64,000 nucleotides of DNA from positions 27,182,475-27,246,474 of the forward strand of contig JBANSL010000009.1 in the NCBI GenBank assembly GCA_037127255.1. Reading direction: 5' to 3'. Numbering within the stretch: position 1 is the stretch's first letter; the number at the start of each line of letters is the position of its first letter. Source of the stretch: Persicaria tinctoria (lineage: Eukaryota > Streptophyta > Magnoliopsida > Caryophyllales > Polygonaceae). The notes beneath the pieces are model-generated. The model saw nothing but the letters and a program-made list of their open reading frames with translations, was not told the origin of the DNA and ran no database searches. A program made the translations under genes and the position numbers. This document shows positions 56,198 to 64,000 of this stretch, piece by piece.

Positions 56198-59088
56198 TCA
56201 AGGACCATTAATGTGGGGCCCGCTTGTGCTTGGCCCTTCTCCTGGATCCTCTAGGTCCTGATTGTAGTATGCAAGCTCAGCTAACAGGTGGTTGCTTGCA
56301 TAATCTTCCTTTTCTTTCTTCTTTCTCTTCCCAGCTCTCAGTTTCCGCAGATTTTCTCGCCACGGGGCCTTACCTCCCCTTAAATTATTGATAAATTTCT
56401 TAATGGACTGAGGAGGAGTAGAACTCATACCTGAACTTACCTTTTCGGGCCCAAAACAGAAATCTTCGGGCTTGGGGTTAGTTGATGTCGAGCAAGACTG
56501 GTCGATATCGAGTACAGGGACCCCATACTTAGGCTCTTGGCAAGTCTGGTGCTCAGTAGTGGAAGTCGATGTCGATGAAGTTTGGTCGATATTGAGTACA
56601 TCTTTGGTCGATATCGAGGAGCCTTTGTCGATATCGAGTTCAGTTCTGGTGCCTTCCTCTGTTGTTTGCTTGGTCCCGTGGTTGCTGATGCTCTTCACCT
56701 CCAGCCATGAAATTTCTTCTTTCGCAGGGCCAAAAGAGAAATCTAAGATCTCGTCGCCTATTGTGAAGGTGAGCAATCGTTGTTTGACACTAATCTTGGC
56801 ATCTGCAGTAGCTAAAAATGGTCTACCAAGAATAATAGGGCTAGTAGAATCTTCAGCAAAATCTATTATAAGGAAATCAGCTGGAATAAAGAAATTAGCA
56901 ACCTGGACAGGGACATTCTCAATCATACCCGTAGGGATGACTACTGTATTGTTTGCCATGTATAGCTTGGCATCCACATGCTCTATACATCCTATCTTCA
57001 TCTTTCGCCAGATTGATAAGGGCATGATGCTCACACTTGCTCCTAAATCACACAAGGACTCATATTTATATTGTCCAAATCCCACAGTAACAGAAAACTT
57101 ACCAGGGCCAGGTCTCTTCTCAGGAAAGTAGAGTACTTTGCATTCCCCGACGATCTCTGAGATGGATCGCTTCTTGCTCAGGATTTCCTTCAGGAATTTG
57201 ACATATGCATGCATCTCTTGCAGAGAGCTTCTGTAAAAGGAATAGAGAAATTCAATTCTTGCAGCATATTAACAAAACGTTTGAACTTACCTGCAGTGGG
57301 ATCTTTCAGTGCTTTGGAAGGGAAAGGCAGTGTCTTTTTCTGCTTTGGACCCAGAACTAACGTCGGAGGTGTTGCAGAGTCGTTGACATTGGCCAATTTT
57401 TCCTCGATATCGACCAGGGGTTCCTCGATATCGACAATGGTTGTCGATCTCGAGTTGCTGGGTTGTGCAGTGGAATCCGAGCCTGGCTTCTTGTCTGTGT
57501 CGAGGATATTCTTGTCGATATCGACCATGGGTTGGTCGACATCGAGTTGCTGTTGCTCGTTGTCGAGTTGCTGCTCTGCTTTGTCTTGGTGCTTTTCGAC
57601 CTCTGGCTCGTGTAATTGGTGCCCGCTCCTGAGTTTGATAGCTGCGACATGTCCGATCTTCCCCTTAGGATTTGGTTCTGTTTGCCCAGGGAGTTGTCCG
57701 GATGGTTGGGGAATCTGCGCCGTGAATTGACCCATTTGAGTCTCAATGCTTTTCTTTTAGATGTCTAGCTCTCCAAATTTTGTATTGATGTTCTGGAACT
57801 GGTTGTTGATGGTGCCTTGATTCTGGCGCATCTCTTCAAGGACGAGTTGTAAGTCATCCTTCTTTTGATCCCTTTCTGGATGTCCTGGAGCTCTGTATGG
57901 CGGGGGGTTCCTAGGAGGACCCTGGTTCCATTGTGGTTGATAGAACTTTTGATCCCCCATATAGCGATTGGGACGCCCTGCATAAGCTACCTCTTCGTGT
58001 GTCTCTGCCATCCTGACTTGCTCTGTGTGTGGGCACTCAGTAGTGGTGTGCCGCTGTGATCCACATTCGATGCAAGGCTGGTGGACAGAGAGATACTTGA
58101 CTTGCTTGAGGAGCTTGTGATTCTGGTCTCTGTAGAACTGCTCCCTGACATCTGGGTCAATCTCCTTGGAAGGCTCATAGAGGGGCATGGATGGTGCTGG
58201 CCTGGCATGGGAGTTCTCCTCGTAGTTTGTGGTAGCCCCATACTTGTTGTCATAGTTGGTGAGCTTGTCAAGTACACCCCATGCGTTAGCTAGTGGCATC
58301 GTCAGATACTCATATCGAGTGTACTGATTGATCATGTCCTTAGTGACTTGGTCAAGAGAATTGAAGAAGATCTCTTGAATGACGTAGGGTGGTTGTCCAT
58401 GAGTAGGGCAAGATCGCAGCAGTTCCTTGTATCGTTCCCATGCTTTTGCCAGCGGCTCCCCAAACTTCTGTTTGAAAGCTGTAATCTTCTAGCGGAGGAG
58501 TGCTTTCTTGGCAGGAGGGAAGAATTTGTTGAGAACCTCTTGTTCCACTTGAGCCCATGTCGTGAGGGATCGTGGTTTCAGCCCTTCAAGCCACTTCAGT
58601 GCAGCTCCAGCGAGAGACCAACGAAAGCCCTTCATCTTGACATATTCTAGAGTAGTACCTTCAGCAAGAGTACGACACATGTCAGAAAAAATAGTAATAT
58701 GTTCAAGGGGGCATTCATTAAACCTTCCATGAAAAGCATTATTTTGAAGTTCTATAAGGAATTAAGTGCGAATTTCAAAAGTATTTTCATAGATTAGAAT
58801 AGCCGATTCTGGCACGACGCGAGTCGGGTGCATATAATCCTCTGCAGTGGTTGGGTACTGGACAAGCTTAGCTTTTGCTTGCCTCGCACGCTCAGCTTCC
58901 TGTTCCCTTCCTGTTCTCTCAGCGACGAGAGCAGTATCTTTGGTGGCTAGTTCCCTCCTAAGCCTCTCAATGAGCCGTTCTTGTGTTTCTGCGGCCGCCA
59001 TGGCTCTTTTTAGTTTAGCTCGGATGTGTAGAAGGCGTTCCTGTTCATCTAAGCCGTCAAACTTAGGTGGTTGACCAGAACGGCGCAT
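56198..59088 (-). pseudogene. Athila-like gag and aspartic protease
   Basis: The ATG at 59088-59086 begins a charged N-terminus (ERLLHIRAKLKRAMAAA...), broken near 58760. Gag capsid: FRWSLAGAALKWLEGLKPRS and VEQEVLNKFFPPAKK (58620-58500), then MINQYTRYEYL and NAWGVLDKLTNYD. Zinc knuckle CIECGSQRHTTTEC near 58070-58030. A TAA stop at 57757 is followed in the same frame by ETQMGQF, IKLRSGHQL and PFTEAL. A 1-nt frameshift near 57215 leads to AYVKFLKEIL and the protease, with SLCDLGASVSIMPLSIW and SPIILGRPFLATADA (57050-56800), as in Athila. A long tail with TCGATATCGA-encoded repeats ends at 56198. Confidence 0.9.
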
Positions 59089-59150
59089 ACAGCTGTATAG
59101 TAACTCAAAGCAGACGTGAGATTTAACTACCTAAGGCGCGAATGATTGCT

Positions 59151-59168
59151 TCCCCGGCAACGACGTCA
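59151..59168 (-). other. primer-binding site (tRNA-Asp type)
   Basis: Minus strand TGACGTCGTTGCCGGGGA, two differences from the tRNA-Asp complement, 3 nt inside the 5' LTR at 59172. Confidence 0.8.
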
Positions 59169-59171
59169 ATT

Positions 59172-60420
59172 TGTTGTAGGAGGAAATCGAGAATTGCAAT
59201 TCAAAATATGAAATAAGTAAAGCAAACCAGAGTCCGTCCCTTGCAAATGATTACAAGACTTCCTCCCGATGCAGTAGTGGGAAGTCAGGATCGATCCACG
59301 AGGAAGCGTGTCAGCGTATCCTACGCTCAAACATGCAAGCCTATTGTCGGGCTCACCCCAACCCTAGAACTGGGTGGACTACTCGCGCTTCATTGCAATC
59401 TCAGACATTGTTGATGGAAAATAAACTACTTGCATTAAACCAAACTGAAGAAAGTACAAACCGAACAAAGCCATATCACTTTCACTCCTTTTCTCCACTC
59501 GGCCTCTCTTTCTCTCTCTACTACTACTTCTCCTACTGAAATTGAATTGTTGTGTGATGGAATGAATAAAACTCAGCCCCCTAAGGCTTTATTTATAGGC
59601 TTCTAATCCTTGCTAATCAAGGATAGAAATCTCTATCTATATCTAAAGATAAAACATTAATAAAAGGAACATTTATCATAAAAGGAAAATATATCTAAAG
59701 GGCTAAAATATCTTCATGTGGATAAATCTTCTTCTCCATGGATGGAACTTGATATACTTGGATAGAGTCGGATTCCTTTTCTCCCAAGCAAGCCAAAACC
59801 GCGTCGGACAGCTCAAACCGCGTAACGCGGCCCAGGGTCTTTTTACTCGATATCGAGCAAAACTCGTCGAAATCGAGGAACATGGACGTCGACTTCTACT
59901 GGCTTGGTGTTGTCGAGTAGCTGGCCCTCGACTTGGCTCGGGTGTGATCCTCTGGTGTTGTCGATATCGAGTAAGTAACTCGATATCGAGGAAAGTGGCT
60001 GTCGACTTGGGCTTTCTGGCTTGATCGAGTAAATACTCCTCGACCTTGCTCGGACATGTGCTCCGAGTTTACTCGACATCGAGGAACTTCCTCGATATCG
60101 AAGAGTGGCGTTGCTCAACATCGGGTTGTCTGGTCAGGTCGAGCAGCTCTCCTCGGCTCCTCGATCAAGTGCTCCCCCTCGACTCCGAGTATGACGTTCA
60201 TCGTTGTCGATATCAAGTAACTTTACTCGATATCGAGTAGTGTCCTGGAGTCGGGTTGCTTTGTCTTCAGCTCCTAGATCAGCTCCTCCTCGACCCATGC
60301 TCTGTTGCATCATTTTTGTCAATATCGAGTAAAACCCGTCGATATCGAGTAGCTTTTAGCTTCTGTCTTTGCTTCTTGGTTTTGTCCCGAAATGGCTCCA
60401 AATTCTGTAATATTAAACCA
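59172..60420 (-). repeat. 5' LTR, internally deleted and truncated
   Basis: TGTTGTAGGAGG matches 51136. About 595 bp corresponding to 51293-51888 are deleted at 59325. It is uninterrupted at the 52262 insertion site. LTR homology stops at 60420 (...ATATTAAACCAA), lacking about 150 bp of the outer end, and passes directly into a 168-bp repeat unit. Confidence 0.85.
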
Positions 60421-60589
60421 AAGTAACTTGCATGGCTTGCCGAGCCTTCTTGAGCTTAGATCAGATTAGCTCGGGTGGCTCATTCAGCACGCTAGAGCTC
60501 GACGCAAAGTAACTTGCGTTTCTCATCTCAAAATGATAGAGTTCGAGTCAAGTTGGTTCTCGTGTACCGTTGGGCACTGACGGAGGAGA
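60421..60589. repeat. single 168-bp repeat unit
   Basis: Matches the 50033-51135 array over one unit, in the same orientation. It suggests the array once continued across the Athila-like element. Confidence 0.85.
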
Positions 60590-61140
60590 AACGTCGTTAG
60601 ATTTCCCCTCGCTAAAGAAATAACTCAAACTAAAAAACTAACTAGTAAACTAGTATTGCAGATAAGCAAGGGGTCGAACCCATAGAGAAACAAGTATTCC
60701 AACACAATGTGTATTTATCAATTTGCAAATAAAGAGAATATGCGAATGGAAAAATGTAATAAAGGAATATGGGTGAAGTATGATGAATGTTAGTAAGAGC
60801 GAATAAAAGATAGAAGAAGAGGGTGTGTTCATCTACAATTCACAACAATGATTGGTTATATTCGATCCTTGACTCAATTCCCAATTATTCAATCTTTATT
60901 CCAATTTTGGTTTATAGGGATTGACATTCCTCACGGAGATGACAATCCTTAATTATCGCCAGAAAGGTCGCCTAAATTGTCATTACCCTACACAATCAAG
61001 AACATCATCGCGGAATCACCCAATTATGCTTGCTACAGAAAGTTCTAATTATTCTCGTGAATCAATTGAAACCCTATCATGATACAATTCTACAAAGATG
61101 TGAATCAAAGTAAAACTAACAACATAAATCACACAATTAT
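60590..61140 (-). repeat. Athila-type LTR end, truncated
   Basis: TGACGGAGGAGAAACGTCG and GGGGTCGAACCCATAGAGAA correspond, in reverse, to the last part of the 18126-type LTR (GGGTTCGACCCC...CCTCCGTCA). The rest is missing; LINE sequence begins near 61158. The segment CAATTATGCTTGCTACAG occurs at 61022 and, with one difference, at 61136 beside the LINE fragment. Confidence 0.65.
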
Positions 61141-61157
61141 GCTTGCTACAGGAAGTT

Positions 61158-61496
61158 ATGAAGGTTCTAGTGTATGCATGGAAATCCTCTGTGGTTGTGA
61201 AGCTTCTAGGAGGTTTTTTTTCATATGACGTGATGGAAAGAAAATTGAAGAAGTTGTGGCGACCAACTCGGAGAATATTCTTAGCAGATTTACCGAACGG
61301 TTACTATGTGGCTCGCTTCGACAATGACTATGATTATGCTAACGCCCTCATTGGGGGGGGGGCGGCATGGATGATCTTCGGGCGCTATCTGATCACAAAG
61401 GCGTGGAGCCCTGATTTCGACCAAGAGAAGGATTCAATCACCACTGACGAGAGGGTTTCTCGACCAAATAAATTTGTAGTCAAGACCCCGCTATAG
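61158..61496 (+). pseudogene. LINE ORF1 fragment (DUF4283-type domain)
   Basis: The ATG at 61158 leads to AWKSSVVVKLLGG, KLKKLWRP, FLADLPNGYYVARFDNDYDY, AWMIFGRYL and AWSPDFDQEKDSI, the characteristic order of the DUF4283 domain of plant L1-type LINE ORF1 (nucleic-acid binding). A run of 10 G at 61351-61360 adds bases relative to the usual GGPWMIFGHYL. The frame stops at 61494. The zinc knuckle and ORF2 are absent. Confidence 0.85.
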
Positions 61497-62171
61497 GATA
61501 GTGGAGTCAGGTTCGTCCTCAGGATAGAAGTCAGCGGTTCTAGGTTTAGTGTGTTTTGGGGTTCAGGAATAGCGTGAAGAGGTGGGGAGGTTGTTGTCGA
61601 TGTCGACTAAGACTTGGTCGATGTCGAGGGAATGATAGAAGAAGAGGTCGTCGGTGTCGGGTAACTTTGCAGGATAAAAATAATCAAATAAAATAAATAA
61701 AGATTCAAACTTCCAAGGTTAGGGATCACCACAACAATAAACATATGCGCATATCATAAATCACATAAATATGCATGCTTTATATCAAGGAATCGACTTT
61801 CGCAAATTCCAACAATTTAGGTGATAGAGGCTCTCGCATAAAAACCTAATTTGTTTCTACCTTTTCTTAATTAGGATCAACCAACTTTCGCAAGCAAACC
61901 TTAATTACTATCCAATTCATAATAAGATCACTTTCGCTTCAATATCATGAATAAGAAATTTCCTCAACTTTCGCAAAGGATTAAGCACATAGGTAGATGA
62001 TGATAAAGACATATAAATTCATGGATTTATAAATCAAACACACATATCTATGTTGGGATCACCCCAACCCTAGAAGAAGGAAATTAGAAACAAAACATAA
62101 TAAAAGAAATTAACTTTAACATAAAATAAACTAAAACTTACAAAACCTTCCAAACGTTCCTCCTCTCTCGC

Positions 62172-62241
<70 letters not shown>

Positions 62242-63330
62242 CTCTACCCTCTGCTTCCTCCTTGCGCCCTAAGACGACTTTGCTTGAATGAATGAAAATC
62301 AGCCCCCTAAGGCTTTATTTATAGTGATCAAACCCCGATAATCAAGGAAATAATCATCTATCTATATCTACTTAAAGCTTAAAAGATAAATTAATTGCTT
62401 AAAGGAATTAAATCAAAAAGGAAAAGATAAATCTAAACTAGGTAAGTCTTCTTCATGTTGATAGATTCCCCTCCATGGATAGAATTGATCAACTTTGGAT
62501 AGATCTCTCGGCCATCTCGACTTCCTTCATGCCCAAGTAACTCCAAGTCGAGTAGGATTCGTCACAACCGAGTAACGCGTTTTCTGGAAGTCTACTCGAT
62601 CTCGACAAGGGTCTAGTCGATCTCGAGTAGCCCTCATCTATCTCGAGTAGCCCTCGTCTGTCTCGAGTAGGCCCCGTCTGTCTCAAGTAGGCCTCTTCTG
62701 TCTCGAGTAGCCCTGCTCTGTATCGAGTAGGATTGGCTCATCGACTAGGTCTTCCCGGGTGGCTCTGCTCGACCGGCTCGGATCTGGACTCGGGGCTCGT
62801 CGATCTCGACAAGGCCTCCTAGATATCGAGTAGGGTTCCGGGATCGGGTTGTCTCTGACTCAGTGTCCTCGATCAGCTCTGCTCGACAAGGTGTGGTCGA
62901 CCAGCCCTCGTCGAGATCGAGTAGAGGCTAGTCGATCTCGAGTAGAGTTCCTCTCAGCTTTCTGCTCTGTTCTTAAAACGCAGTTTCCCGAGTCCTCGTT
63001 TGTCGGATTGACGCATATGACCATGCGTTGGAAAGCTCTTTCCGAGGGCTACAACTCTCATGAAGACATCAAAGCTTGATTCAGAACGAAGAATGATGAA
63101 AAATGGCCTTTTCTCCAGCTGCACCATTCTTAGCTTCTCCATGAGTTTCCTTTAAGCTTCAAAGTGCGTCCGATTTCTGCGAAATATAACCAAAACTTGT
63201 GTAGACCTCCATATATTGCAAATAAGTGTAAACGACACATATTCTGTATTATTCTAACCCAAATGCATCCAATGTATGCAGAAATCGATATAAAAGTAAA
63301 TGTAAAACATGGAAAATTAGGCTCACAACA
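61497..63330 (-). repeat. 3' LTR of a second Athila-like family member
   Basis: Matches the solo LTR at 17872-31554 from about 85 bp inside its TGTTGTAGG end to GCTCACAACA at 63330. The left tip is missing at the LINE junction. It carries TATAAATAA on the minus strand at 62315-62323, a (CT)n leader repeat, TCGATCTCGAGTAG-type palindrome variants (62590-62945), and the shared GACGCATATGACCATGCG block near 63009. Confidence 0.85.
62172..62236. repeat. (CT)n microsatellite in LTR leader
   Basis: A CT run of about 65 bp at the same LTR position as 30541-30614. The LTRs at 51136 and 59172 have only short CT stretches there. Confidence 0.9.
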
Positions 63331-64000
63331 AACACCCCATACTTAAGCTTGCTTGTCCTCAAGCAATACTTTTATTTGTCATTCAGGGGAAGAAATCAAA
63401 AACTCTCAACATGTTAGATTCATTCTCATATGTCCCTGCAATCAATTACCATCCTCGAAAAGGTACTTATGTCACAGATTCATGCATGTGCAATTATACA
63501 AAAGCAATTTCTACTCACAAAAGAAGGGTTATGCAAAATAATTCATGTGATAAAGCATTGATAATCAAGAGGACTTTAATTTAAGCTCAAATAAGGAGTA
63601 GATTGGCAAAAGGCTAAAGGTGGGCAATTTTTGGCAATATAGTGCTAATGATCCGGGGAAATGTAGTATTTCCAAACTGAATTTCATACCACATTCTTTC
63701 TCATAAGATTCATCACCTTTCATAATGCTTTTATCAATAATATTGCTTTTACCTCTCTAACCTCAACACTGCCTTCTCGCGAGTCGCAAACATGGGTGTC
63801 ATGAATGGCCCCGGATACTTAGTGCTTTGGACTCCTCACAATGTGTCCCATATCTCCAAACTATTATCTCAGAGAGCAGGGTCAATCTACCTTTATCTCC
63901 TGAGGTGATTGGATTTTCTTTCACTCATTAAATTTTCCATATATTTCAAACATTTTCCCGCCAAACTCCAATAATGATATTTAACAACACAACAACCATA
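63331..64000 (-). other. 3' internal region of second Athila-like element, runs off right edge
   Basis: Begins with the polypurine module (63331-63366; element strand TTGAGGACAAGC...TTAAGTATGGGGTG next to the LTR) and continues as the conserved non-coding region, matching 54500-55150. It includes AACATGGGTGTCATGAATGG at about 63789. No coding is visible before the window ends. Confidence 0.8.

Larger units (their letters stand above)
51136..60420 (-). mobile_element. Athila-like gag-protease Gypsy element, non-autonomous
   Basis: 3' LTR 51136-54499, internal 54500-59171, 5' LTR 59172-60420 (internally deleted and truncated), tRNA-Asp-type primer site at 59151-59168. Coding is limited to gag and protease (56198-59088). 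The 1.7 kb between protease and 3' LTR has no reverse transcriptase or integrase. Both flanks are 168-bp repeat DNA, so the element inserted into or next to that array. The truncated right LTR prevents a TSD check. Confidence 0.85.

Noticed and set aside
56472..57730. Long plus-strand open frames (219 and 173 codons) opposite the protease and gag
   Set aside because: They are antisense shadows of the minus-strand Athila-like ORF. Its palindromic repeats read openly on both strands. No domain is recognisable.

Overview
This window is repeat-dense nuclear DNA from a flowering plant, most likely a eudicot. The evidence is AT-rich intergenic sequence, plant-type LTR retrotransposons (Copia and Athila-like Gypsy), L1-type LINEs, CACTA, Mutator-like and PIF/Harbinger-like transposons, a probable Helitron end, and exon fragments resembling plant LEUNIG, SMC2 and CDC7 genes. 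I see no intact host protein gene, rRNA, tRNA or CRISPR array. Almost every coding signal is a broken piece of a mobile element or a gene fragment carried inside one.

Layout. 1-1948: a Copia gag and its LTR on the minus strand, running off the left edge. 3313-12790: a tandemly duplicated Copia remnant. Its first copy holds a PIF/Harbinger-like element (3754-4587). Its second copy is split by a CACTA element (6210-12102) that carries CDC7-kinase-like exons. 12791-14180: an LTR end with primer-binding site, then a 5'-truncated LINE on the minus strand. 14298-32314: a probable Helitron carrying LEUNIG-like and SMC2-like exon fragments on the plus strand, with a Helitron-type 3' end at 32314. One SMC2-like exon is split by a solo LTR (17872-31554, TSD AATCT). 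That LTR is split by a gag-only Gypsy element (18126-29862, TSD GTTAC), which is split in turn by a CACTA element (21500-26652, TSD AGT). Each level has its own target-site duplication. 33781-43442: a Copia element on the minus strand, split in its RNase H region by a second gag-only Gypsy element (34207-39229, TSD TGAAG). 43547-44356: a Mutator-like element. 45841-46304: an inverted-repeat MITE. 46358-49404: a 5'-truncated LINE with a 15-bp TSD. 50033-51135: a 168-bp tandem repeat built from four 42-bp subunits. 51136-60420: an Athila-like gag-protease element on the minus strand, with another family's solo LTR (52262-53682, TSD ATCTT) inside its 3' LTR. 60421-64000: one more 168-bp unit, an Athila-type LTR end, a LINE ORF1 fragment, and the LTR and internal 3' region of a second member of the 51136 family, which leaves the window.

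How the parts relate. The Gypsy elements at 18126, 34207, 51136 and 61497 form one related group. They share tRNA-Asp-type primer sites where visible, gag-only or gag-protease coding with no reverse transcriptase or integrase, and a conserved non-coding 3' region. Two copies of a short GAGGACA...TTAAGTRTGGGG polypurine module bracket that region. They must depend on enzymes supplied from elsewhere. Their LTRs also carry family-specific short palindromes (TCGATATCGA, CGCTGCCAGCG or GCGGCCGC) at high density, in one family extending into the protease reading frame. These palindromes and the paired polypurine modules are the least explained signals in the window.
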